Assembly (NCBI GenBank): GCA_903813345.2
Contig: CAIIXF020000001.1
Location: forward strand, 53,833,885-53,897,884
DNA length: 64,000 bases
Direction: 5' to 3'
DNA from: Owenia fusiformis
Taxonomy: Eukaryota > Annelida > Polychaeta > Sabellida > Oweniidae
The notes beneath the pieces were generated by a model, which saw nothing but the letters and a program-made list of their open reading frames with translations, made no database searches and was not told the DNA's origin. Below, in pieces: positions 53,623-64,000 of this stretch. The position numbers and the translations under genes were made by a program. Position 1 is the first letter of the stretch; every line of letters begins with the position of its first letter.

Positions 53623-55076
53623 TAGTGGTGTCAATTAACTGCTTGAGCATTAACCGGTTAACCGGGTATTTTTACCGGTTAAAGTCGGTTAACCGGCGGG
53701 AAATTTGAACTGATAATTTCAAATGAAATCGTCATCTTCGATCTTGAAAGTTGAAAAAATTGGAGAAATGATACTAGATATAGTATATCGGCGTTTTTTA
53801 CGTTCGCGAAGCTTTACTCTATTCAATTCAAACACTACCTGACTACCGGACAGTAACTCTAAATTACTTTACCCTTGGAATCTCCACGAACACACCATAA
53901 CAACGAGAATTGCAGCTGATTAGTGTTTATTTTAATTTTAATTTTCTCACTACCAAAGCGAGGCTTTGACCTTTGACATTTTGGCGACGTTGATAGACAA
54001 CAATAATTAACAAAACTGACGAGTTAAAAAATGCATATAATAATATAATAATGGCTGACACTTGAAAAACAAACAGATTATCATGCAAAGTAAGCGCGGG
54101 AAAGCAATGTGGCAGGGATTAAAGTTGCTGATTGGATGTTTTTAAGGTGTTATCGTACCTTACTTCCTGTGAAAGCTATTTGGATTTTGATATAATAGCT
54201 TTCCCACGGAGCATTTGGACAGCTCAATGATCGTGACCTTTGAAATCGAATTAAGTCGATCCGCGACTTACTTTTGGTCTCTAACTGTGTCCTACATCAG
54301 TATCATCAATCCGTGTAAGTATTGTAGCGCTGGAGTACTTCTTTTTCGATCAAGACTTGTAAATTGTTCATCGAGTTAAAGTTTTACAGACCTATTTCCA
54401 ATATGGCGGTTTCTGCTCGGACATTTTCGTAAATCTCCGGAGGTTGTCCGAACCTAACTAATTCTCAAAATTCATTTCGTTCGTTGCTTATCTCGCACCT
54501 AGCAAACCGCCATATTGGAAATAGGTCTGTAAAACTTTAACTCGATGAACAGTTTACAAGTCTTGATCGAAAAAGAAGTACTCCAGCGCTCCAATACTTA
54601 CACGGATTGATGATACTGATGTAAGACACAGTTAGAGACCAAAAGTAAGCCGCGGATCGACTTAATTCAATTTCAAAGGTCACTATTGATCAGCTGTTCA
54701 CTTCTCCGTTTGAGAGCCATAAGTTTCAAAATCTAACATGGCTCTCGAAGTGAGTAAATCGTACCTATCACATGTATGAGTAGCTCACATGAAACTGACG
54801 CTTGAAAAACAAACAGATTAACATGCAAAGTAAGCGCGGGAAAGCAATGTGGCAGGGATTAAAGTTGCTGATTAGATGTTTGTAAGGAGTTATCAGGCTT
54901 ATTGTATGACATGTATGAGTAGCTTACGTGAAACGGACACTTTAAAACCAAACAGATTAGCATGCAATATAAGCGCGGGAAATAATAGAATTATACACGG
55001 TCAACTAACCACCCATAAAAACACAGACCGGTCAAGGCATTATCGGCGGTTAACCGGTTAATACTTGACACCTCTA
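53623..55076. mobile_element. hAT-family non-autonomous element, 8-bp TSD GTGGCCAT
   Basis: The ends TAGTGGTGTCAA and TTGACACCTCTA are inverted, with TTAACCGGTTAA motifs just inside both ends. GTGGCCAT flanks it at 53615-53622 and 55077-55084, the 8-bp duplication of hAT. Inside sits a palindrome (about 54228-54440 and 54500-54700) and three direct copies of a GCAAAGTAAGCGCGGGAAA phrase. No transposase. Confidence 0.93.
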
Positions 55077-55859
55077 GTGGCCATAGCATAACAGAAAGTA
55101 TTCTACTGCCATCAATGATCAAAGTACTGGTAAGTGTTGTTCCCACAAAGAGCTTGGCTTGGAATGCAACCTTCAATTGTTGTATTCGGCATTGTTGATA
55201 AACTAGATCTATTGGATTGTGGTTAGAACATCCATCTGTCCAGGTTGTAAACAGCAAACATCACAGCTAGTGCTGCATATTGACAGAATACTGCAGAAAC
55301 TCACTGGATCAACAAAATTCTTGGCCTGGAACCAAAAACTTTAAATGTTCTTCGCAGGCTTGCAAAAGACAGACTCGTGGTATCTTCAATGGATAGTACA
55401 TCTATCTGTCTTAAGAGTATAACAGCATTGAACGTAGAAACTGCTACAAAAGGAAGCACTACTAGTATAGTATGAGAGTATAGTAGTGCTAGATCCACCA
55501 AAATCTGTGTCCAAAAACGTAACCTTTAAATTCATCCAGGTTTGTAGTTGGCAGCACTGGTTGACAAGAATAGTCTTTTCTCCCAGGTCTGTCTAAAGCT
55601 ACCAAGAGCATACATCATGGATGTAGGTGTATTGGAACACTACAGTATGTAGTAAGGTAGTGCTGGATCCACAAAGTCCTTGACTTGGAGCATAACCTTT
55701 GTAGATCAAATTTGGCTTGGAGTTGAAACTCTAGTATCAACAGGATATACATCAGGCCCGCATGGTCATCGAAGTACTACTGCATGTGTCTACCAGTCAA
55801 TGTTGGATCCATACAACACTTGGTCCAAGAAGATTACTTTTCAGTAGTCCTAAGCCAAA

Positions 55860-56500
55860 CTTGCAGTTGCTCAAGGGAAAAAACTATATCATAAAAACAT
55901 GATAAGTTTATCCAATTGGTAAAACTTCCAGCCCTTTACTTGTTAAATAGTAGTATAAGTACTATGAACTAGTAAAAATATAAAACCAAATGAAGTCTGG
56001 ACTGGAGTGAAACCTTAAAGCAATCCAGGCCCAAAAAGCCCAAGATTAATTCCACAAATAAGGTAACTTGTAGTTTCTCAATGGAAAAAACGATATCATA
56101 AAACATGATTAGTTTATCCAATTGGTTAATTCTACCAGCCTGTTCTAGTTAAGTAGTAGTATACATACTATGAACATGAACTAGTAATAAAATAAGACCA
56201 AAAGGAGTCTGGAACTGGAGTGATACCTGAAGGCAATCCAGGCCCAAAGACAACAAAGATGAATTCCACAATAAAAGTGACTCGCATTTTCTCAGGGGAA
56301 AATACTATATCAAAAGAAACATGGTCAGTTTATCCAAGTGGTTAAAACTACCATGCTTTTAATAGTTAAATAGTAGTATTAGTACTATGAACATGAACTA
56401 GTAAAAATATAAGACCAAATGAAGTCTGGAACTGGAGTTAAACCTTAAGGCAATCCAGGCCCGAAAACCACAAAGGCAACTTTCACAATCAAAGGGATGT
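55860..56500. repeat. About 210-bp tandem repeat, three units
   Basis: Units near 55873, 56078 and 56293 share AAAACTATATCA, AAATAGTAGTAT, CCAAATGAAGTCTGGA and GGCAATCCAGGCCC. Weaker related units extend upstream to about 55270. Confidence 0.8.
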
Positions 56501-58640
56501 GTTTTCAATATTAGATGAAAACCACCTTGTTTGAAAATAATAACCAATCCACGAATGAATAAGTACTATGGTTATGAATAAGAACGAAAATGAAAGAAAA
56601 CAGGCTCCAGATAATAAAAATGAGGGCCTATCACTTAGAAGCATGTTTAAAACACAAGATTCATGGTATAAAGAACCTGAACCGATGCGTAGAATCCTCT
56701 CTTCTACTGTTGATTGAATAATATAAAATTATATTTCAATCAAATGACTTATGATCTGATCAATTTAAGACAAGATTCAAACATGTGTGAAGGTACACCG
56801 CTTATAAAGAAACATATAGTTACTTAGAAAATATGCATGAAACCAATCAATACCAGAAAAGGAGTGATTGATAAGTAGCTGTTCAAAAGTATGAAGCATA
56901 TTTTAAGGTGAGCCACTCCATAAAAAAAACTGTGGTTAGGGTAAAACTAACCAAAAGATTCTAAGACATAGAGTGGATCTGAGATATGTAGATAAACAAT
57001 AATGTAGATCTCCATAAAGAGACACAAAAGTACCAACAAACAAAAAAAAACTTAGTAAAAATTATCCTTGTAAAATTAAAAATAATGATCAAGATTTGAA
57101 AACCAAGATATCCAAAATGATTGTAGAACAAACATCCTATGCCCTGGTATAAATAAAGAATGAATATGTTGTGACCAGAAGGCATTAATGAGCCATTCAA
57201 TGTATCTTAAAGTAAGGCTTCTGTAAACTAACTAATTTTACACGAATGTAAAATTAGACCTAAAATTAGTTGATGAATAAGAAATACAAAAGTAAAAGCT
57301 GAGTGTATCTGTAAGCAGAAACAAACAGAACATAGAAAACAAGTGATGTGAAGAGAAGCAAGTGGATGAAACGTTCACATCTCTTAAAATGTCAAAAAAC
57401 TAATATTTTAAATTAATTGACTAAACCACACAATTCCATAAAGTGCTGGAACCTGAAGAACCCTACAAAAGGGTGTAAAGTGATTGTGAATAAAGATGAG
57501 AATTAACTACATCTAGGAACAATGCAGATTCAATCCAACTGAAAAATATGTTATCTAGTCAAGCTAGTTACTAAACTAGAAACAAAGTTAAGACTTATTC
57601 CCGACTAATAAAAAGTAAGAAAAAGAAACAAGAAAGATCAGAAAAAAGATCTTTCAATACAAGTAAAGTGTAATAATAATTTACACTCATCAATCAGTAG
57701 AGTTCTTAGAAAAACTCCACCTATTCATAATCGCTGAACACAACATTTCAAAAAAGAAAACACTGTTCAGTGGATAAGCACAGCTTGAATGTAATGATTA
57801 CTGAGTGAAAAACTAAGGAATAGTCATTCAAAGAAATGAACTCCAACAAAGCCACTGTAGGTGCATGAATAAGGGGAATAACCTTTTGAACCTAGAAGGC
57901 CATCATTACATAATATACTACACAAAAGTATAGTCATGAACTCAAAGGATTAGAACCCTGCTAGTAAAAGTATACTAGTATAGGGTTAAAGAGTAAAGGT
58001 CCCTTATAGGAAGGTACAAGTATGAGTGAAAAACCTTTACAAAAAAAAGATAATACAAGCCAGTAGGGGTCAAATAAAGTTCAACTTGGTCTGAACTTAT
58101 TGTCCCAAAGACAAGCTAGGCTAACCTAAAATTGACTGTTAGGTAAACATGTTGCTTGAAAATAAAATCCATTGAAGGATTTCCTATAAACTGACCTATT
58201 TCTAGTGTTAGAAGTACACTAAAATACAACCACAAATGAGCTCACTGCACTGAAGAATGACTTGTGACTCTGTCCAAGTACCTTCTGCTGCTGAGGAGGC
58301 CCTGCTGAGGTATAGTCTTGAAGATCTGCCATGGGATGGTGGGCACCAACTCCCTCAGTAAACTGCTACTCAAGTTGTGCATGCTTCTAATATGCACCTT
58401 GCTGTCCCAAAGATCGGCTACTTGGTCATCTGTGCCAGTTCAGATTGTAGATTTTCCGACTTCTGTAGACTATCATGTTGACTAGGTTCCCGTTACAATC
58501 TGGTAACCCCTAGTCCTGCATTTATCTGCCATAAATTTACCAATTCTCTCAGAAAACTTCTAGCAGATAGAGTAAAAAACTGGACTCTAAAATTTTTCCA
58601 CTTTTCCATACATAGGCAAGTATGAAGTTATAGCATATTT
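56501..58640. other. AT-rich DNA, nothing recognised
   Basis: No exon of the PKHD1L1-like gene, no element ends and no RNA gene seen. The composition (A-rich on the plus strand) continues that of the flanking retrotransposon. Confidence 0.4.
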
Positions 58641-59416
58641 ATGTTCATGTAGAGTATAGATATGGCCGTGAGAGTCGTACATGTAAAATTATTAATATAA
58701 AATTAATATAAATAAATATTGAGCCAATTAACACAAAACACAATACCTTGGAAAATAATGGCTAATTTAAGTTAATTAGCTACAAGAGTTTACAATTTGA
58801 CATAACTGTTAATTAGCTCAATTGGATATATTATAATACCATCTCCAACTCATCTTCTTGGGCGAAAATAAGGCTCCAACTGGTGGTGTAAGCTGGGGAA
58901 GGAGGTGAGGGAAAAGAATCGAAATGTATAACTTACATTGATGTTAATGGATTTTGTACGCACCTAGGGAGAAAACCCTCCAACTACAATCCTATCGATA
59001 TCTCGTCTAAAGTCTCATCTCGTACTCTCGAGATCTGAAGCTTGATGTTTCGTTCAGTGTAACTTACCAGAAACATTTACCTGGGATAACCGGGGAATGG
59101 TCTTCTTAGGGCTTGTTCATACCTAAACCTTAACCGACTCTCACATTGCCATAAATGAAATTATTGTCAATAATTTGAATTTATGTTCATGTAGAGTATA
59201 GATATGGCCGTGAGAGTCGTACATGTAAAATTATTAATATAAAATTAATATAAATAAATATTGAGCCAATTAACACAAAACACAATACCTTGGAAAATAA
59301 TGGCTAATTTAAGTTAATTAGCTACAAGAGTTTACAATTTGACATAACTGTTAATTAGCTCAATTGGATATATTATAATACCATCTCCAACTCATCTTCT
59401 TGGGCGAAAATAAGGC
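58641..59416 (-). repeat. Direct repeats of about 230 bp flanking a 310-bp segment
   Basis: 58641-58872 and 59183-59416 are nearly identical (TTCATGTAGAGTATAGATAT… to …CTTCTTGGGCGAAAATAAGG). The arrangement B-A-B at the 3' side of tyrosine-recombinase genes fits the split direct repeats (A1…B1-A2-B2) of Ngaro elements. The matching A1 copy is not seen before the window ends. Confidence 0.75.
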
Positions 59417-59856
59417 CATGCGCGATCTCTCGCGAGAGCCCAAAAGAAAAGAAGATTAATTAGAAAGTAGTTAAATCATTTATTGATACACACAAATCAA
59501 TACATGAATACCAAATTATAAGAACAACATAGAAATGAACTAAAGTAAATCCGCAAATTCTGAAATATGGATGGACAAATTAATGTAATGTAATGTAATA
59601 TGCTGTAAATCTCAGGTAAGATAAAGGAATTAGAATTGAATGAAAATCTTTGAATTCAGAAAGTGCGGGTTTATCTCAATTAAATTTCTAGTACATCATG
59701 AAGAAAAAACAGTAGCTACTTGAAATTTGCATGCTCGACACCTGTTTGAGCCGACTTTGGGGTTTACATGAAAATTGAATACTCGACACCTGTCTGAGCA
59801 ACTTTGGGGCTTTAATGAAAATTGCATACTCGACACCAGTCTGAGTTTATAAATGT

Positions 59857-60788
59857 CTACCTAATATATTTTTTAATGTATGTATGTATGTCATCTCCCA
59901 ATCTTTTGATAGTATAGTCATCAAGTCCAAGATGTGTGGCCCATGTAGCTCCGCCTATCCGCAGACTGTGGCATTTATAGAAGGTAGGATCTACCTGACA
60001 TTAAACAAAGAGTTTGTGAAGAAAATTGTTAAATACAGAAGTATTCACTGGAGCATCTCTATAAATGAAAAGAGGACCTGATTTAAAGGACCTTATGTTC
60101 AGGTACAACTTCATATGTAATACTGGACAACAAGATGGTAATTGAGAATTAATTGATATCGTAGCAGGAGATGAGCTATGTTTAAAATGTGAAAAAGTAA
60201 TAATGAAAAAGGCTTCATCGGGAGAGAATTTAATACTTTCTAACTGTAAGTTGTGTCCAGCGGAAGTACTTGTCAACTCACTACTTCTTAGTAAGCCAAA
60301 AAGGCTGTAGAAACATAGCTCTGTACAAGACTTGAGCAAAAGGGTCAAAATCTACTTCAGAAGTTTTAGAAACCATTTGTTCTAACAAGGGTGTGTTGAT
60401 TGGCAATCTAGTGCCTATGCTAGGATTTATTTTACAAAAACCAGAAACAATTTGAGAGACTACATAAGAAGTAGTGGGATCCTTGAAATTGTTAATTGTG
60501 AAAATATGATAAAAATGATATACCAGACAGAACTGACTTGAATGAATTAGGGGGATAATTCTTTAAACGAAGATGTGCTGCAAAAAGGCTAGCAGAGGCT
60601 GGGGTTAGAGGAAATTCACCTATACCTGTCTGGGAGTTGAACTGTACTAATAAATAATATGACTTTCTGGTAGACGGGGGTTGGGCAGCTTGAAGTGCTT
60701 CTAAAAAGATAAAAAGTAACATAAATGTTTCTAGATAAAGCGTCAGCAGCAGAATTAAGAATACCAGCAATGTGTTCACTTTGAACAT
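59857..60788 (-). pseudogene. Tyrosine recombinase of the Ngaro-like element
   Basis: The N-terminal core-binding part reads ALQAAQPPSTRKSYYLLVQF then LSGISFLSYFH. The catalytic part has GLLRSSELTS (first Arg), FKHS (Lys), CHSLRIGGATWATH (His and second Arg) and YIKKYIR (Tyr nucleophile) just before the stop at 59857-59859. One TAA at 60001-60003 lies in frame between the Lys and His motifs, and the two halves are in different frames. Such enzymes insert the circular cDNA of DIRS/Ngaro elements. Confidence 0.88.
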
Positions 60789-61100
60789 GATATTGTTTAA
60801 GATACATTTTAATATATAGGAAGTAAGAGTTGCATGGACGTTTGATTGCTGGTAGAAAATTTATTTCGGTATGTTCACTACTGCTTCATTGTCAGAATGC
60901 AGGATAACTGTGTGTCCAGACATAAGTTTTGCCTATGCAAGTATAGCAGTAACAATAGGATATAATTCAAGAATATTGATGTCCAATTCTTTCCATTCTG
61001 ATGGCCATTCCCCTTTAAACCAAAGATTATTGCAAACGGCTCCATAGCCTATCGTAGTAGAAGCATCGGTAAAAGATGCAAATGTTCTCTTGTCTCTTGT
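60740..61100 (-). pseudogene. RNase H domain of the Ngaro-like element
   Basis: FTDASTTIGYGAVCNNLWFK, LELYPIVTAI, LHSDNEAVV and SAADALSRN contain the four acidic catalytic positions. A TAG stop and at least one frame shift break it. Confidence 0.8.
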
Positions 61101-61189
61101 ACTTCTGTAAGGAAAATAGATTTCCCATTAAAGGGAATTAGAAACTATTTCCACAATAATAAATCCTGCATAGATGGAGTGTTGATTAA

Positions 61190-61950
61190 GATTTTATAAT
61201 GTAGCTCCTTCATTTTTAGATAGATGAATAAATAATGAAATAAATGATCTACCGAAAGGAATCACACAACAACAGTAGCTAAGGAATCCTATAGCAGATA
61301 AAAGTTCTCTTTGAGACTTTCTTTGGTTTTGGCTTAATGGTAAAGGGGTTGATGTTACATAAAGTGTCAATGATTGTTTTGCCATTTCCATGAGCAAACA
61401 AGCTTCTAATAGTCTTACACAAGAAGCAACCTTTTCCTAAATGTTTTATAATATCTATGGCTTGTTGTACGGTTGCATATTTAACTGTAGAAGTTTCGTC
61501 TGGGATAGTATCATTATGGGTTGGCCTCTGGGATGTGATAAGTTGTGAATAACACAGAATTCACCTGGAGATTTTTAGGAACGAGAAATAAGGGTGAAAT
61601 AATATCAAATGGTGGCTGGTCAAAAGGTCCAAGTATTCTACTAGCTTCAAGCTCTTTGTTTAATTTTTTGAGAGCTTCTGGGTTCTTAGATATGATGACA
61701 AATTATCATGAGTAATGTTGTAATGTTCTGGCAAATCAGAGTGAGGAAATTTAAATCCGTACTAGAAACCATGAACTGTTTCTTCTTGATGTTCATAGCC
61801 TTCAAGCCAATATCTGAGTCTTTCAGGTTTAACTGGAGTAACAACTTGTGTTGACATAAGTTCACTCGAAGGGTTTTTTGGAGTCTCCAGTACCTGAGCG
61901 CTTTTTGTTGGGGAATTGGGCTTGCCTGCCGTTGTTGCGGGAGTAACATT
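61190..61950 (-). pseudogene. Reverse transcriptase remnant, catalytic core deleted
   Basis: PVKPERLRYWLEGYEHQEE, then LGPFDQPPFDIISPLFLVPK and VKYATVQQAIDIIKHLGKGC match the N-terminal RT of Ngaro/DIRS pol. The frame then runs into LLSAIGFLSYCCCVIPFGRS, the thumb/connection region. The YxDD palm segment between them is gone. Confidence 0.8.
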
Positions 61951-62699
61951 TTGCAAGTTGGGCAGGTGTGGTTAAAGGGACAAGGGGATATATATTTCAA
62001 GAGGTGAGGGGTTTGATCATGAAATCTTTGGGTATAGACAGCAATAAATATACTGAATGCTCGGACCCATTCTGGAAATGAAAGGATTTTCCCTTCTTTG
62101 AAGGGTTTAAATTCAAATGTTTTGATTCAAAAGAATTGTCAGATTACATCTCACAGAGGACATAATCATTGTTTTTGTCTTCTTCAATACAATCATGAAT
62201 CAATACATGAATACCAAAATATAAGAATATGATAGAAATGAGTTAAAGTAAATCCGCAAAATCTGAAATATGGACAAATTAATGTAATGTAATATGTTGA
62301 AAACTGGGAATTGGATTTATTGAAGCTACTGACACCTGTCCTTGTAGCATGGCATTTGTGTTGGGAATTAATCCATAAGCTGTAGAGACGGGTTGGGAAT
62401 TATGAAAAGCTGAAAGGTTAGTAGAGACTGGAGGGATGAAAGGGTAGGGTTGGATATTAGCGCTTGATGCAAAAGATGGAATAGGGCGAGTAATAGATGC
62501 TGTGGGTCTATTTAGAGAGAATGAAATGTTGGGTTGGAATGGAAGATGTAGTGGAATAAGAAGGGAAAGGGGATAAGGGAAAAGTTGTTGTAAAGTTGCC
62601 CCTTATTAAAGTGGGCATAGACTTGGCTGCAGTCAGGGTATAAGAAGTGTGATACTCTTCAATAGTAATACTTGGGTTAGGTCCTTCAGTTTCAGACAT
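61910..62699 (-). pseudogene. Gag-like ORF of the Ngaro-like element
   Basis: The start MSETEGPNPSITIEEYHTSY is followed by a Pro/Ser-rich stretch, then, in another frame, FPEWVRAFSIFIAVY and CPFNHTCPTC, the W-rich domain and zinc knuckle seen in Ngaro gag. Probably interrupted by the internal direct repeat at 62192-62302. Confidence 0.7.
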
Positions 62700-62802
62700 T
62701 TGCAGTGAAATAATTAGTAGTTATATAGAGGGTAAGCAACTTCAAGACATAGAAACATTTAGATAAATATAAATAGAAGCACATGCTCCATGTTAGATGT
62801 AT

Positions 62803-63400
62803 ATAAATATGATGCCCATAAGGCTAATCATAATAAATATGATTTAGAATACACTGCATAAATAAATGCATATGATATATAAAGATTATGAATTATCATA
62901 ATATAAATATGATGCCCATAAGGCTAATCATAATAAATATGATTTAGAATACACTGCATAAATAAATGCATATGATATATAAAGATTATGAATTATCATA
63001 ATATAAATATGATGCCCATAAGGCTAATCATAATAAATATGATTTAGAATACACTGCATAAATAAATGCATATGATATATAAAAATTGAATTATCATAAT
63101 ATAAATATGATAACACTTAAGAATAAAGGTAAAGTATACAATGCATGAATAAATGCATATGATATATAAAATAATATGAATTATCATAATATAAATATGA
63201 TAACCTTTAAGAATAAAGGTAAAGCATACAATGCATGAATATGAAATATAAAATAATATGAATTTTATCATAATATAAATATGATAACATATCATGTCTA
63301 AAGGTATAGTATACACTGCATGAATAAATGCAGATGATATACAAAATAATATATATTTATCATAATATAAATATGATAAAATATAAGTAAACAGGAAACT
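62803..63400. repeat. 100-bp AT-rich tandem repeat, about six units
   Basis: Units start near 62811, 62911 and 63011 with GATGCCCATAAGGCTAATCA. The first three are almost identical, the rest diverged. It separates the gag start from the SGNH domain. Confidence 0.93.
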
Positions 63401-63596
63401 AAATTTCCTAATATAAGTATAGTACTTATGAAGGATAACTAAGTGAATAAACTATTGTGAAAAGTTAACGACTCTCTGGCTTATGTTTGGTTAGAGAAGA
63501 GTAGCCGTCTCTTCTAATGTTAAGTCTAATTATTATTACCTAATAAATGTAATCAAGAAAACTCAGGACTGCGCCTTTCCAGGACTTGACGAAACG

Positions 63597-64000
63597 CTTT
63601 TCCCCTTTGCATTGAGATGTATGGGATCGTAGGAGTCAACTATCAAATTTGACCATTGATTCTATATTGGGTGGTATGTGGGTGATGTAGGAACAAAAGT
63701 CTATTGCCCTTATGATGATGAATATCATTTAACAATTTGAAATTGGTAGATAAAATATTGAATTATATTGAATGCCTTCTGAAGCAGTATTGATCGAGGA
63801 TTTGAAAGGATGCCATGAGCGTTGAAATAGTTCTCCAATATAAAAGGCTTTTAATGAAGGATGTATATCTAAATATTGTTCAGCCAAAGTGATGAGATTT
63901 TTTGCAACAAAGGTAGATGATCTATGAACCAGATCATTTTCTCCTAGCTGTAATATAGCCATATCTGGATAGGGATTTTTATATTTTACATCATCTGAAA
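63597..64000 (-). pseudogene. SGNH/GDSL hydrolase domain, probably of the YR retrotransposon
   Basis: The minus strand reads YPDMAILQLGENDLV (block III with GxND), continues about 70 codons, and after a frame change gives DSYDPIHLNAKGKS (block V with the DxxH catalytic pair). Some Ngaro and other retroelements carry such an esterase-like domain. Block I with the catalytic Ser would lie beyond the window. It may belong to the element at 59857-62699 or to a neighbouring one. Confidence 0.7.

Larger units (their letters stand above)
59857..62699 (-). mobile_element. Ngaro-like tyrosine-recombinase retrotransposon, decayed
   Basis: In order on the minus strand: a gag-like ORF beginning at 62699, a W-rich gag domain and CCHC-like knuckle (62095-61910), an RT remnant (61950-61190), RNase H (about 61100-60740) and a tyrosine recombinase (about 60690-59857). 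Stops and frame shifts interrupt all of them. A 110-bp direct repeat (62192-62302 and 59491-59605) brackets the coding part. Confidence 0.85.

Noticed and set aside
55301-55501. Minus-strand ORF with a hydrophobic stretch as a small membrane protein
   Set aside because: It overlaps diverged tandem repeats and matches no family that I know.
59857-60788. Bacterial or phage integrase gene
   Set aside because: It sits with RT, RNase H and gag remnants on the same strand, so it belongs to a Ngaro-like retrotransposon.

Overview
The window is animal nuclear DNA from an intron-rich, AT-rich genome heavily loaded with transposable elements. The mix of an invertebrate-type (i-type) lysozyme, a very large fibrocystin-L (PKHD1L1)-like gene, a Ngaro-type tyrosine-recombinase retrotransposon, LINEs, mariner, hAT and PIF/Harbinger-like elements points to a marine invertebrate, most likely a lophotrochozoan or an ambulacrarian. 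The sequence alone does not fix the phylum.

Layout. 0-6.5 kb: a complete four-exon i-type lysozyme gene on the minus strand (ATG at 6484, stop at 1536). Its second intron is filled with three-deep nested transposons. 7.4-8.4 kb: an intronless rhodopsin-class GPCR on the minus strand. 8.9-13.1 kb: a 1.4 kb PIF/Harbinger-like element, then a 1.5 kb minisatellite whose 50-bp unit is a piece of LINE coding sequence. 13.1-51.5 kb: 29 exons of a PKHD1L1-like gene on the plus strand, about 2,180 codons that stay in one open phase through every splice junction. They cover the second half of a first G8 domain, beta-helix segments, a complete second G8 domain, more beta-helix segments and the extracellular C-terminal part. 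The first G8 half and everything before it, and the membrane anchor and 3' end, are not visible. Intron 11 (23.5-32.5 kb) holds an intronless antisense short-chain dehydrogenase gene (27.7-28.5 kb), a recent LINE insertion with clean target-site duplications, and several DNA-transposon relics. 51.5-64 kb: no host exon recognised. It holds diverged tandem repeats, a hAT element with an exact 8-bp duplication, and a decayed Ngaro-like retrotransposon on the minus strand (gag, RT remnant, RNase H, tyrosine recombinase, split direct repeats, and an SGNH-hydrolase domain upstream).

The four host genes show no operon-like link. The fibrocystin-L-like protein should be a large cell-surface protein, the lysozyme a secreted antibacterial enzyme, and the GPCR and dehydrogenase unrelated neighbours. 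The most unusual points are a minisatellite grown from LINE coding sequence, a tripled exon/donor segment that gives two in-frame alternative splice donors, a splice acceptor bordered by a transposon end, a dehydrogenase without its catalytic tyrosine, transposon repeats dense in nuclear-receptor half-sites, and a DNA transposon family carrying a TATA/CCAAT promoter and a short start codon-bearing ORF.
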